A DNA stretch of 64,000 nucleotides from Alistipes sp. (lineage in GTDB: Bacteria; Bacteroidota; Bacteroidia; Bacteroidales; Rikenellaceae). A program made the position numbers and the translations under genes. This document shows, in pieces, positions 51,064 to 60,664 of the stretch (positions are counted from its first letter, which is position 1; each line of letters opens with the position of its first letter). Where the stretch lies: positions 62,001 to 126,000 of the forward strand of contig NZ_JAHHQJ010000003.1 of NCBI RefSeq assembly GCF_020026455.1, in the 5' to 3' direction. Under the pieces are notes generated by a model, which saw only the letters and a program-made list of their open reading frames with translations, was not told where the DNA came from and did not search any database.

Positions 51064-53199
51064 TTGAAAACCATCCTTTTCCCGCTGCTCGCCGCAGCGG
51101 CACTCCTGACGGGCAGCGTCCGCGCCCAGAACGAATACGCCGAAATCACCCGGCTGCAGCGACTGAACGAATCGGTACACGGCATCCGCTCGATGGCCGA
51201 CGGCGAACACTACACCACCCTCGAGTCGAACGATATCGTCCGTTACAGCTATGCCACCGCCGCTCCCGGCGAGAGCATGCTCCCCAAGTCGGCGCCGAAG
51301 CTCGTCATCACCGACTATACCTTCTCGCCCGACGAGCGGTCGATCCTCATTGCCTCGGGGCGCAATCCGATCTACCGCCACTCCTACACCACCAGCTATT
51401 CACTCGTGCGCGACAACACCCTGCGCCCCGTCCTGCGCGACGCCGAAAAGCCGCGCGACGCCTCCTTCTCGCCCGACGGGGAGAAGATCGCCTACTCGGA
51501 CCGCAACGACCTCTACGTCTACGACATCACCACCCAGACCACACGCCGCATCACCGACGACGGAGCGTGGAACGAGGTGATCAACGGCACGACCGACTGG
51601 GTCTACGAGGAGGAGTTCGGCGTCACGCGTGCCTATGCCTTCTCGCCCGACAGCCGCCGCATCGCCTACCTGCGTTTCGACGAGAGCGAAGTGCCGCTGA
51701 TGGAGATGATGCGTTTCGACGGCAAACTCTACAACAGCGCCTATTCGTTCAAATACCCCAAGGCCGGGGAGCGCAACTCCGTGGTCCAGCTCTGGATCGC
51801 CGACCTTGAGACCGGCGCCAGGGAGCGCATCGACACGGGCGAGGAGACCGACCAGTACATCCCCCGCATCGGCTGGACACCCGACGGGAAACTGTGGTAC
51901 TTCCGCCTCAACCGCCGCCAGAACACCTTCGGAATGATCGTCTGCGAGCCCCACGGGGCACAGCGCACGGTCTACGAGGAGCGTGCGCAGCAATATGTCG
52001 AGCGCGTCGACGACGGGACCGTGACGTTCGTCGACCGCGACCGCTTCCTCGTGCGGCAGGAGAGCCACACGGGCTTCATGCACCTCTACCTCTACAGCCT
52101 GCGCCGGGGCATCCTCGGCCAGGTCACCCGCGGCAACTGGGAGGTGACGCGGGTCGTGGGCACCGACGGCAAACGTGTGTGGTTCCTCTCCACCGAGACC
52201 TCGCCGCTGCGCCGCAATCTGTACAGCGTACGCCTCGACGGCAAGGAGAAACAGCGCCTCACCACGGGCGAGGGCTACTACAACGCAGCCCCGAGTGCCG
52301 GAATGAAATACTTCATCACCACCTTTTCCAACGTCTCGACACCCAACGTCACGCAGATCTGCGACGCCGCGGGCAACCCCGTCCGCACGCTGGCCGACAA
52401 CCGCCGCCTGCGCGACGAGCTGGCCGCCACAGGCCGCCCCGTGAAGGAGTTCTTCACCTTCACGACCGAGCGCGGCGACACGCTCAACGCCTACATGATC
52501 AAGCCCCGCGACTTCGACCCGGCGCAACGCTACCCAGTGCTGCTGACCCAGTATTCGGGTCCCGGCTCGCAGTCCGTTCACGACCGCTGGTCGCTGGACT
52601 GGGAGGACGCCCTCGTCGACAAAGGCTACATCGTGGTCTGCGCCGACGGCCGCGGCACGGGATTCCGGGGCGAGAAGTTCAAGAAACTCACCTACGGGCG
52701 CCTGGGGGCACTGGAGGTCGAGGACCAGCTCTCGACCGCCCGCCACATGGCGGCACAGCCCTGGGTCGACTCCGCGCGCATCGGCATCTACGGCTGGTCC
52801 TACGGCGGATTCATGGCCCTGAGCTGTGCGATGAAGGGTCTCGGGCTGTTCAAAATGGCCATCGCCGTGGCTCCCGTCACCTCGTGGCGCTACTACGACT
52901 CGATCTACACCGAGATCTACAACAACCTTCCGCAGTACAACGCCGCGGGCTACGACGACAATTCGCCGATCAATTTCGCGCGGATGCTCGACGACCGTCA
53001 CACGCGGTTGCTGATCATCCACGGCACGGCCGACGACAACGTCCATTTCCAGAACACCGTCGAGATGACCCGGGCGCTCAACCGTGCCGGCAAACAGTAC
53101 GACATGATGATCTACCCCGATCAGAACCACTCGATGATGCCCGACGCAACGGCACACGTCCGGCAAAAGATGATCGACTATACACTGAAGAATTTGTAG
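51064..53199 (+). CDS. Dipeptidyl-peptidase IV-type serine peptidase (family S9)
   Basis: 711 residues. Signal peptide (LLAAAALLTGSVRAQ), an N-terminal beta-propeller (DPPIV_N, about 60-430) and a C-terminal alpha/beta hydrolase with nucleophile Ser579 in GWSYGGFM, the Asp in HGTADDNVHF and His in PDQNHSMM. These are the S9B marks of enzymes that remove X-Pro or X-Ala dipeptides. The Glu pair that anchors the substrate N-terminus is probably in VYEEEFGVTRAYAFSPD. The only start that gives the complete signal peptide is TTG 51064; no upstream ATG is in frame. Confidence 0.93.
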   Translation: MKTILFPLLAAAALLTGSVRAQNEYAEITRLQRLNESVHGIRSMADGEHYTTLESNDIVRYSYATAAPGESMLPKSAPKLVITDYTFSPDERSILIASGRNPIYRHSYTTSYSLVRDNTLRPVLRDAEKPRDASFSPDGEKIAYSDRNDLYVYDITTQTTRRITDDGAWNEVINGTTDWVYEEEFGVTRAYAFSPDSRRIAYLRFDESEVPLMEMMRFDGKLYNSAYSFKYPKAGERNSVVQLWIADLETGARERIDTGEETDQYIPRIGWTPDGKLWYFRLNRRQNTFGMIVCEPHGAQRTVYEERAQQYVERVDDGTVTFVDRDRFLVRQESHTGFMHLYLYSLRRGILGQVTRGNWEVTRVVGTDGKRVWFLSTETSPLRRNLYSVRLDGKEKQRLTTGEGYYNAAPSAGMKYFITTFSNVSTPNVTQICDAAGNPVRTLADNRRLRDELAATGRPVKEFFTFTTERGDTLNAYMIKPRDFDPAQRYPVLLTQYSGPGSQSVHDRWSLDWEDALVDKGYIVVCADGRGTGFRGEKFKKLTYGRLGALEVEDQLSTARHMAAQPWVDSARIGIYGWSYGGFMALSCAMKGLGLFKMAIAVAPVTSWRYYDSIYTEIYNNLPQYNAAGYDDNSPINFARMLDDRHTRLLIIHGTADDNVHFQNTVEMTRALNRAGKQYDMMIYPDQNHSMMPDATAHVRQKMIDYTLKNL

Positions 53200-53280
53200 C
53201 CGCCGCCCGGCAGCGCAGGAGCGCGGGAGTGCCGCCACCCCGGCGACACTCCCGCCTGCCGGCGGCACCTTCAGCCCGAC

Positions 53281-53350
53281 GACCGCCAAACCCTTCCGCA
53301 GCATCGTCACGACCGCCAAACCCTTCCACTGCGTCGTCACGACCACCAAC
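53281..53350. repeat. Tandem 30-bp repeat, about 2.3 copies
   Basis: Units at 53281-53310 and 53311-53340 differ at only a few positions; a third copy begins at 53341. They lie in the gap between the peptidase gene and the convergent nuo operon. Confidence 0.8.
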
Positions 53351-53397
53351 CGCGCACTCCGACCGAAGGGCTGCAACTCTCCCGTACACACCCGCAC

Positions 53398-53434
53398 AAA
53401 AAATGCGAGGCACGGTCTCCCGCGCCTCGCATTT
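53398..53434 (-). terminator. Terminator of the nuo operon
   Basis: A perfect 11-bp stem (53401-53411 with 53424-53434) ends on the minus strand in a run of U residues (53403-53398), 15 nt past the nuoN stop codon. Confidence 0.85.
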
Positions 53435-53449
53435 GCATATCCGCCCCGC

Positions 53450-54877
53450 TCAGAGCCCGAAGGCAAAGGCGTTGATGCCGTCGTAAACCACACTGACGAG
53501 GCCCAGCAGCAGGACGCCCGCCATACAGAGCGCAAGGCTGATGCGCGTGTAACGGTCGCTGCGAAAGGTCCCGATCGGCGCATCGCCGGGCGTGATGTAC
53601 ATCGCCTTGACGAGCAGCAGGTAGTAATAGAGCGACACGACCGTGTTGACGAGGGCGATGAAGACCAGCAGGTGGAATCCGCCCTTGAAGGCCGCCGCAA
53701 AGACGAAGAATTTCGAGAAGAACCCGGCGAAGGGCGGGATTCCGGCCAGCGAGAAGAGCGCCAGGGTCATCAGCAAGGCCAGGCGGGGATTGGTGCGGGA
53801 AAAACCGTTGTAGTCCTCCAGTGCGACCCTGCCGCCGCTGTGCTGCTCGACCGTGGAGAGCACGCCGAACACCGCGAGGTTGGCGGCCATGTAGACCAGC
53901 ACATAGAAGACCAGCGAGGTCATGCCGATGGCGCTGCCGCCGACGACGGCCAGCAGGATGTATCCGGCCTGCGAGATGGATGAGAAGGCCATGAACCGCT
54001 TGAGATCCTTCTGCCTCATGGCGAAGAGGTTTGCGACGGTGATGCTCGACACCGCCACGATCCAGAGCAGCGTCTGCCACTGCTCCGTCATCGGAGCGAA
54101 GACCTTCACCAGCAGCGTCAGCAGCACGAATGCCGCAGCACCCTTCGAGACCACCGAAAGATAGGCCGTCACGTTCGTCGGCGCCCCCTGATAGGCATCC
54201 GCCGTCCAGAGGTGGAAAGGCACGAGCGAAATCTTGAATCCGAGTCCCGAGAAGAAGAAGACCAGGGCCATCACCTGCAGCGGCGAGCCGTCGATGCGGG
54301 CGGCCATGTCCCCGAAATAGAGCGTCCCGGTCGTCCCGTAGAGGAACGAGATGCCGTAAAGCATCAGCCCGCTCGAAAACAGCGCGCAGAGGATGTATTT
54401 GGCCCCCGCCTCGGCCGAATAGCGCTTGTATTTGTCGAAGGCCACCAGACAGGCCATCGGCACCGAAGCCAGCTCCAGACCGATGAAGAACAGCAGGAAG
54501 TTGCCCGCACCGATCATGAAATACATGCCCAGCAGGGTCGAGAGGGTCAGGATGTAGAATTCGCCCTGCTTGTGGCGCGTGTCCTCGCGGCGCAACCACG
54601 TGTCGGACTGCAGGAAGACGACCAGCGCCCCGATGCCGAGCATGCTTTTGACAATGCCGTCCATCGGCGTGTGGCAGAACATCCCGCCGAAGAGTTCTCC
54701 CCCGGCGGTCGGCACAAGGTTCACAACCACCTGCACGACCATCAGGCCGCAGGCCACGGCCGAGAAACGGCGGCGTGCGCGCTCCCCGGCCATCAGGTCG
54801 TAGAGGAACACGAAGACGAGGATCGCCGTGAGGGTCACTTCGGCCCGCATCAGCGTAAATATCGAGGTGTAATCCAT
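53450..54877 (-). CDS. nuoN: NADH-quinone oxidoreductase subunit N
   Basis: 475 residues with about 13 membrane helices, an antiporter-like proton-pumping subunit of complex I. Features include GMYFMIGAGNFLLFFIGLELASVPMACL, the functional Lys in YLSVVSKGAAAF and FMAFSSISQAGYILLA. Last gene of the operon, 7 nt after nuoM, and followed by a terminator. Confidence 0.96.
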   Translation of the reverse strand: MDYTSIFTLMRAEVTLTAILVFVFLYDLMAGERARRRFSAVACGLMVVQVVVNLVPTAGGELFGGMFCHTPMDGIVKSMLGIGALVVFLQSDTWLRREDTRHKQGEFYILTLSTLLGMYFMIGAGNFLLFFIGLELASVPMACLVAFDKYKRYSAEAGAKYILCALFSSGLMLYGISFLYGTTGTLYFGDMAARIDGSPLQVMALVFFFSGLGFKISLVPFHLWTADAYQGAPTNVTAYLSVVSKGAAAFVLLTLLVKVFAPMTEQWQTLLWIVAVSSITVANLFAMRQKDLKRFMAFSSISQAGYILLAVVGGSAIGMTSLVFYVLVYMAANLAVFGVLSTVEQHSGGRVALEDYNGFSRTNPRLALLMTLALFSLAGIPPFAGFFSKFFVFAAAFKGGFHLLVFIALVNTVVSLYYYLLLVKAMYITPGDAPIGTFRSDRYTRISLALCMAGVLLLGLVSVVYDGINAFAFGL

Positions 54878-54884
54878 AGTTCGC

Positions 54885-56369
54885 TTAATTCATGATGTGC
54901 ATAATAACCTGCCCGACGCTGCCGCGGATCATGTCGCTCACCCACAGGGGCGCCAGTCCCATGCCGGCGATGGCGACGACCAGACAGATGACCGACAGCC
55001 GCTCGTCCCACGTGGCGTCCGAGAGCTTCAGGTGCTCGGGATTGTCACACGTGCCGTAGAGGATTTTCCCGACGACGCGCAGGATGTAGACCGCCGTGAT
55101 GACGATCGACGTGCAGGCGATGAGGGTCACCACGCGGTGGAACGTGTCAGCGTTCATGAACGCTCCGTTGAAGATGGTCATTTCGGCCACGAAGCCGCTC
55201 AGACCCGGCAGCCCGAGGTTGGCAAGACCCGCGATCACATACCCGACCGCGAGGAACGGCATCACCTTCATCAGCCCGCCCAGCTGGCGGATGTCCCGGG
55301 TGTGGGTGCGGCCGTAGATCATGCCGATCAGCGCAAAGAAGAGGGCCGTCATCAGACCGTGGCTCAACATCTGGAGCACGGCGCCCGTACCGGCCGCGGT
55401 GTTCATCATCAGCACGGCAAACAGCACCAGTCCGCAGTGCGACACCGAGGAATAGGCGTTGATGTACTTGAGATCGGTCTGCACGCAGGCCGAGAAGGCG
55501 CCGTAAACGACGGAAATCGTTGTCAGCAAGATAAATATCCAGCTCAGTTCCTGTGCCGCTGCAGGTAGAAGGTACATGGCGACCCGGAAACAACCGTATC
55601 CGCCCAGCTTCATCAGCACTCCGGCGTGGAGCATCGACACGGCGGTCGGAGCCGAGGCATGACCGTCGGGGCTCCACGTATGGAACGGGAACAGCGCGCC
55701 CAGCACGCCGAAACCCACGAACACCAGCGGGAACCAGATGCGCTGCAACGCCACGGGGATGTTGTTCAGCGCGGCGATCTGCTGTATGTTCATCGTCGTG
55801 GCGCCCGCACCGAAGTAGATGCCCAGAATCCCGATCAGCAGCAGCGCCGAACCGCCCATGAGCATCAGTGTCAGTTTCATGGCGGCATACTCCTTGCGCC
55901 CGGTGCCCCAGACGCCGATCAGCAGATACATCGGGATCAGCGCCATCTCGTAGAAGAGGAACATCGTGAAGAGGTCGACCGAAATGAAGAATCCGAACAC
56001 CCCCACGCTCAGCAGGCAGAACCAGAGGAAGTAGGCCTTGACGTCGGTCTTCATCTGCCACGAGGCGAACGTGCCCGTGAAGACGATGATGGCCGACAGC
56101 AGAATCATCGCCACCGAAATACCGTCGACGCCCACGGCGTAGTGGATGTTGAGCGGGGCATACCAGACGTGGCTTTCGGTGAAAAGCATCTGCGCCGTCT
56201 CGCCCGCGCCACGCAGCCCGAGGTATTGCACCACAAGAACGACGGCCAGAGCCACGAGCAGCGATGAGCCCGCGACCATCACCGTGCGGATCTGCCGCGT
56301 GGACTTCGAGAGCCACAGGCCCAGCATCATCGCGAGCGGAACGGCGGGAAACAGAGATAGTATATTCAT
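54885..56369 (-). CDS. nuoM: NADH-quinone oxidoreductase subunit M
   Basis: 494 residues with about 14 membrane helices. Key antiporter-like segments: FYEMALIPMYLLIGVWG (with the conserved Glu), LFPFHTWSPDGHASAPTAVSMLHAGVLMKLGGYG and YINAYSSVSHCGLVLF. A proton-pumping subunit. 12 nt after nuoL. Confidence 0.97.
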   Translation of the reverse strand: MNILSLFPAVPLAMMLGLWLSKSTRQIRTVMVAGSSLLVALAVVLVVQYLGLRGAGETAQMLFTESHVWYAPLNIHYAVGVDGISVAMILLSAIIVFTGTFASWQMKTDVKAYFLWFCLLSVGVFGFFISVDLFTMFLFYEMALIPMYLLIGVWGTGRKEYAAMKLTLMLMGGSALLLIGILGIYFGAGATTMNIQQIAALNNIPVALQRIWFPLVFVGFGVLGALFPFHTWSPDGHASAPTAVSMLHAGVLMKLGGYGCFRVAMYLLPAAAQELSWIFILLTTISVVYGAFSACVQTDLKYINAYSSVSHCGLVLFAVLMMNTAAGTGAVLQMLSHGLMTALFFALIGMIYGRTHTRDIRQLGGLMKVMPFLAVGYVIAGLANLGLPGLSGFVAEMTIFNGAFMNADTFHRVVTLIACTSIVITAVYILRVVGKILYGTCDNPEHLKLSDATWDERLSVICLVVAIAGMGLAPLWVSDMIRGSVGQVIMHIMN

Positions 56370-56381
56370 AACTCGTTCGGA

Positions 56382-58274
56382 TTAACAGATCAGAGAAATC
56401 AGAATCGTGAGGCCCAGCGCACCGCCGAGGAACCAGATGCAGTAGCGCTGCACGCTGCCGCTCTGCATGTCGCGGATGAGCCAGGCGGCCGTGTTGGCGC
56501 CCCGGGCGAGGAGGTCCATGAAGCCGTCAACCACATGGCGGTCGAACCACGCTATGGGCGTCGAGATGCAGGCAAAGATCACCCGGTGGGTGACGAACTG
56601 ATAGACCTCGTCGATGTAGAACCGGCGATAGGCCGCGCGGTGCAGGCCGCTGAACGTCGCAGCCAGACGGTCGGCCACGGGCTGCCGGTCACGGGCATAC
56701 ATCCAGGTCGCCAAAACGATGGCTGCCACAGCCACGCAGAGGCTCACGGCGGCCACGCTCCGGTCGATATGGATGACATAGGGCGCTCCGTCGCTCGACA
56801 CGAACTCCCCGAAGGGGATGAATCCTGCCACGCAGGTCACCGCCGCAAGCAGCACGAGCGGCAGGGTCATCGTCAGCGGCGCTTCGTGCGGCCGGTGCGC
56901 CGCATGCAGTTCGCGGTTCTCCGTACCCCAGAAAATACCGTAATAGAGCCGGAACATGTAGAAGGCCGTAAGTCCCGCGATGGCGGTCATCACCCATCCC
57001 ATGACGGGCGAGAAGGCGAAGCAGGCCGTCAGGATCTCGTCCTTCGAAAAGAACCCGCTCAAGGGCCAGATCCCCGCGATGGCGAGGCACGCCACGAGGA
57101 AGGTCGCATGGGTCAGCGGCATGTAGCGGCGCAGGCCGCCCATGGCCGACATTTCGTTGGAATGCACGGCATGGATGATGCACCCCGCGCCGAGAAACAG
57201 CAGGGCCTTGAACATGGCATGGGTGAAGAGATGGAACATCGAGGCCATGTAACCCAGTCCTCCGGCATGCGGGTCGGCCGAGGTCGAGACACCCAGCGAC
57301 ACGATCATGAATCCGATCTGCGAGATGGTGCTGAACGCCAGCACCCGCTTGATATCGCTCTGCACACAGGCCACGACGGCGGCATAGAGAGCCGTGAAGG
57401 CCCCGACATAAGCCGTCCAATGCAGTACTTCGGGTGCATGGCCGATGAAGAGCGGGAACATCCGCGCCACGAGGTAGACGCCCGCCACGACCATCGTCGC
57501 GGCATGAATCAGCGCCGACACGGGTGTCGGGCCCTCCATGGCGTCGGGCAGCCAGATGTGCAGCGGAAACATGGCGCTCTTGCCCGCACCGCCGACGAAC
57601 ATCAGCCCCAGCGCCAGCGGAATCATCGCCCCGGCAGCCGCCAGGGCCTGCGTCGCGGGGGTGAAGGAGAAGGTTCCGGCGTAGTAGCCGTAGATCAGGA
57701 TGCCGATCAGGAATCCCAGGTCGGCGAAGCGCGTGACGATGAAGGCCTTCTTCGAGGCGGCCACGGCCTCCCTCTTCGTATAGTAGAAGCCGATCAGCAG
57801 GTAGGAGCTGACGCCCACCAGCTCCCAGAAGAGGTACATCTGGAAGATGTTGGTCGCCACGACCAGCCCGATCATGCTCATCGTGAAGAGCGCAAGAAAG
57901 GCATAGTAGCGCTGGAAGCCCCGCTCGCCCTTCATGTAACCCAGCGAGTAGATGTGCACCATCAGCGACACTGTGGAGATCACCACGAGCATCATCACCG
58001 AAATCGGGTCGAGCAGGATGCCCAGGTCGATGTGCAGCGCGCCGCCGATGGGCAGCCACACGGTGTTCCAGGGGATCAGCGTCGGGAAGACGCCCGCGGC
58101 ATCGCGCCCGGCCGAGAAGTAGTCGAAAGCCGTCCGGTAGCTCAACAGCGCCACGACGGCCAAGACGGCCGTACCCATGGCGCCCGCCACCGCCGGACGC
58201 AGCTTCATGCCCGCAAGTCCCAGCACGAGGAAACTCGCCAGCGGAAGCAACAGAATCAGAATCGTATATTCCAT
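56382..58274 (-). CDS. nuoL: NADH-quinone oxidoreductase subunit L
   Basis: 630 residues with about 16 membrane helices, including the long amphipathic lateral helix expected near the C-terminus. Key segments: RYYAFLALFTMSMIGLVVATN, FWELVGVSSYLLIGFYYTK, FPLHIWLPDAMEGPTPVSALIHAATMVVAGVYLVARM and LAFSTISQIGFMIVSLG. The most distal proton-pumping subunit. 22 nt after nuoK. Confidence 0.97.
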   Translation of the reverse strand: MEYTILILLLPLASFLVLGLAGMKLRPAVAGAMGTAVLAVVALLSYRTAFDYFSAGRDAAGVFPTLIPWNTVWLPIGGALHIDLGILLDPISVMMLVVISTVSLMVHIYSLGYMKGERGFQRYYAFLALFTMSMIGLVVATNIFQMYLFWELVGVSSYLLIGFYYTKREAVAASKKAFIVTRFADLGFLIGILIYGYYAGTFSFTPATQALAAAGAMIPLALGLMFVGGAGKSAMFPLHIWLPDAMEGPTPVSALIHAATMVVAGVYLVARMFPLFIGHAPEVLHWTAYVGAFTALYAAVVACVQSDIKRVLAFSTISQIGFMIVSLGVSTSADPHAGGLGYMASMFHLFTHAMFKALLFLGAGCIIHAVHSNEMSAMGGLRRYMPLTHATFLVACLAIAGIWPLSGFFSKDEILTACFAFSPVMGWVMTAIAGLTAFYMFRLYYGIFWGTENRELHAAHRPHEAPLTMTLPLVLLAAVTCVAGFIPFGEFVSSDGAPYVIHIDRSVAAVSLCVAVAAIVLATWMYARDRQPVADRLAATFSGLHRAAYRRFYIDEVYQFVTHRVIFACISTPIAWFDRHVVDGFMDLLARGANTAAWLIRDMQSGSVQRYCIWFLGGALGLTILISLIC

Positions 58275-58296
58275 AGAAGATCGTTTTTTCGCTCCG

Positions 58297-58605
58297 TTAC
58301 CACTTCATTTCCCGCAGACTCCGGGCTCCGATGTTGCGGATGTTGCGGTAGATGTTGATGATGATGGCGATGGCCACGGCGGTCTCCGCGGCGCTGATGC
58401 CGATGGCGAACAGGGCGAAGAAGAATCCTTCGAGCTGCTCGGGGAAGAGGAAGCGGTTGAAGACCACGAAATTGATGTCCACCGAGTTGAGGATCAGCTC
58501 GACCGAAATCAGCATCGCCAGCAGGTTGCGGCGCGTGACGAATCCGTAGATGCCCACGAACATCATCACCGTGGAGACAATCAGGTAATATTCCATGTGT
58601 ATCAT
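58297..58605 (-). CDS. nuoK: NADH-quinone oxidoreductase subunit K
   Basis: 102 residues with three membrane helices. VELILNSVDINFVVFNRFL carries the first conserved membrane Glu, and AISAAETAVAIAIIINIYR-like GISAAETAVAIAIIINIYR the second. ATG 58605 or 58596 could be the start. 12 nt after nuoJ. Confidence 0.96.
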   Translation of the reverse strand: MIHMEYYLIVSTVMMFVGIYGFVTRRNLLAMLISVELILNSVDINFVVFNRFLFPEQLEGFFFALFAIGISAAETAVAIAIIINIYRNIRNIGARSLREMKW

Positions 58606-58617
58606 AGTCGTACTTGT

Positions 58618-59127
58618 TTAGCGTTTGCGCGCGATGAGGATGCCGCCGACGATGCAGGCCAGCAGCAGCAGGCTGATCACCTCGAAGGGCAGGATGTAAC
58701 CGTATTTTCCGCTGCCCGTCAGCGCGTGTCCGATGGTCCGCACGTGCAGCTCGCCGTGCTCGAAATGCGAGGGCAGGAAGTCGTGGCGGAGCGTTATCCA
58801 GAGGCAGACGCCCAGGCTGGCCAGCGCGGCGCCCAGTCCCACGAAGAGTTTGTAGCCTTTCAGGTCCTCGGCCTTGTCGCCCTGACTCGACGTCAGGAGA
58901 ATCGAGAAGACGTAGAGCACCGTGATGCCGCCGGCGTAGATCAGCAGCTGCACCGCCCCGAGGAACGAATAGTTGAGCTGGAAGTAGATGCCCGCCGTGC
59001 CGAAAAGCACGAACAGCAGGTAGGTCGCGGCGCGCAGGATGCGCCGGGTCGTCACGGCGAGAATCGCACTGACGCCGATGAACAGCGCCAGGACCGTGAA
59101 AACGACCAATTCGAGTGTTATTTCCAT
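58618..59127 (-). CDS. nuoJ: NADH-quinone oxidoreductase subunit J
   Basis: 169 residues with about five membrane helices. RRILRAATYLLFVLFGTAGIYFQLNYSFLGAVQLLIYAGGITVLYVFSILL is typical of NuoJ, including the pi-bulge helix region. 3 nt after nuoI. Confidence 0.96.
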   Translation of the reverse strand: MEITLELVVFTVLALFIGVSAILAVTTRRILRAATYLLFVLFGTAGIYFQLNYSFLGAVQLLIYAGGITVLYVFSILLTSSQGDKAEDLKGYKLFVGLGAALASLGVCLWITLRHDFLPSHFEHGELHVRTIGHALTGSGKYGYILPFEVISLLLLACIVGGILIARKR

Positions 59128-59130
59128 GAC

Positions 59131-59571
59131 TTACTGTTTGTTGAGTTGTTTGACGAGCTTCTCGCGCGTGTAGACGGCGTGTTCAAAATCGGTCGAGAAG
59201 CGGATTGCACCGGTCGGGCAGGCATTGACGCACAGGTGGCAGAACATGCACGAGCCCAGGTCGTACTCGTAGCGCGCCAGCCGCTTTTTGGGCTTGCCCG
59301 TCGCGGGGTCGACCACCGTCTCGGTCGTGAGGCGGATGGTTCCGTTGGGGCAGGCCGACTGGCACAGCCCGCAGGCGATGCACTTGTTGTGTCCCTCGGC
59401 ATCGTGCGGCATCGTCAGCGAGCCGCAGAAACGGTCGTGCATCTTCAGCACGGCCCGGTTTTCGGGATATAGCTCGGTGATCTTGGGCGTGAAAAACTCG
59501 CGTCCGGTCACCTTGAGTCCGGTCAGGAGGGATCCCAACCCGCGGAAAAGGCCTTTGATATAGCTACTCAT
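59131..59571 (-). CDS. nuoI: NADH-quinone oxidoreductase subunit I
   Basis: 146 residues. Two 4Fe-4S binding motifs, CIACGLCQSACP and CMFCHLCVNACP, correspond to clusters N6a and N6b on the peripheral arm. ATG 59571 is chosen; the frame continues upstream to 60048 within nuoH but without homology. 2 nt after nuoH. Confidence 0.96.
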   Translation of the reverse strand: MSSYIKGLFRGLGSLLTGLKVTGREFFTPKITELYPENRAVLKMHDRFCGSLTMPHDAEGHNKCIACGLCQSACPNGTIRLTTETVVDPATGKPKKRLARYEYDLGSCMFCHLCVNACPTGAIRFSTDFEHAVYTREKLVKQLNKQ

Positions 59572-59573
59572 AA

Positions 59574-60650
59574 CTAAAAATGCAGTTTGAAGACGACGAC
59601 AATGACCATCAGCAGCAGGTTTGCCAACCCGATGGGAACGAGGTATTTCCATTCGAGCGTCAGGATCTGGTCGATACGCAGGCGCGGGAAGGTCCACTTG
59701 ATCCACATGAGCAGCCACACCACGAAAAACGCCTTGGCGAAGAACCACACGAAACCCGGGATGCAGTTCATCACGGCATTGAAGGCCTCCCAGCCCGCAA
59801 TGTGCAGCGGCATCCAGCCTCCGAGGAAGATGGTGGCGGCAACGCCCGCGACTATGAACAGGTTGACAAACTCGGCGACGTAGAAGAGTCCGAAGTGCAT
59901 GCCCGAATACTCGGTGTGATACCCCGCCGTCAGCTCCGACTCGGCCTCCGGGAGGTCGAACGGCCCGCGGTTGACCTCGGCATTGCCGGCGATGAGGTAG
60001 ATCACGAAGGCGATCAGCGCCGGGATGTGGCCCTTGAACAGGAACCACCCGTCGGCCTGCCGGGCCACGATCTCGGAGAACTGCATGGTGTCAGTCAGCA
60101 CGATGATCGTGAGGATCGAGAGGCCGATGGAGAGCTCGTAGGAGATCATCTGCGCACCGCTGCGCATGGCGCCGATGAGCGAGTACTTGTTGTTGGAGCT
60201 CCACCCCGCCAGCAGAATGCCGACCACGCCGATCGACGAGGCGGCCATCATGAAGAAGACACCCACGTTGAAATCCAGCACCTCCAGCCCCTTATCGACC
60301 GGCAGGCAGGCGAAGGCCAGCACCGAAGCCAGGATGACGATATAGGGCGCGAGGTTGTAGAGAAACTTGTCCGAACGGCGGATGGTGATGATCTCCTTGG
60401 TGAGCATCTTGAAGACATCGCAGATGACCTGCACCGTACCCCACGGACCCACGCGCATGGGCCCAAGGCGGCATTGGAAGGCGGCGCAGACCTTGCGTTC
60501 CATGAAGATCATCAGTATGGCGATCACGGTGTACATCAGCAGCAGACAGCCACCGACGATCACGCATTCGATGAAAACGGCCAGCCCGAGGGGCAGGAAC
60601 GAGGTCAGCAGTCCGTGGACCCAGCTCGTAATTATAGAAAAGTCGAACAT
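59574..60650 (-). CDS. nuoH: NADH-quinone oxidoreductase subunit H
   Basis: 358 residues from ATG 60650 (a TTG two codons earlier is ignored), with eight membrane helices. The quinone-chamber loops MERKVCAAFQCRLGPMRVGPWGTVQVICDVFKMLTKE and FDLPEAESELTAGYHTEYSGMHFGLFYVAEF are highly typical. It connects the peripheral arm to the membrane arm. Confidence 0.97.
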   Translation of the reverse strand: MFDFSIITSWVHGLLTSFLPLGLAVFIECVIVGGCLLLMYTVIAILMIFMERKVCAAFQCRLGPMRVGPWGTVQVICDVFKMLTKEIITIRRSDKFLYNLAPYIVILASVLAFACLPVDKGLEVLDFNVGVFFMMAASSIGVVGILLAGWSSNNKYSLIGAMRSGAQMISYELSIGLSILTIIVLTDTMQFSEIVARQADGWFLFKGHIPALIAFVIYLIAGNAEVNRGPFDLPEAESELTAGYHTEYSGMHFGLFYVAEFVNLFIVAGVAATIFLGGWMPLHIAGWEAFNAVMNCIPGFVWFFAKAFFVVWLLMWIKWTFPRLRIDQILTLEWKYLVPIGLANLLLMVIVVVFKLHF

Positions 60651-60664
60651 ATCCAATCTCTTTT

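Noticed and set aside
59131..60048. 305-residue frame extending nuoI upstream
   Set aside because: The upstream part overlaps nuoH in another frame and has no ferredoxin-like sequence.
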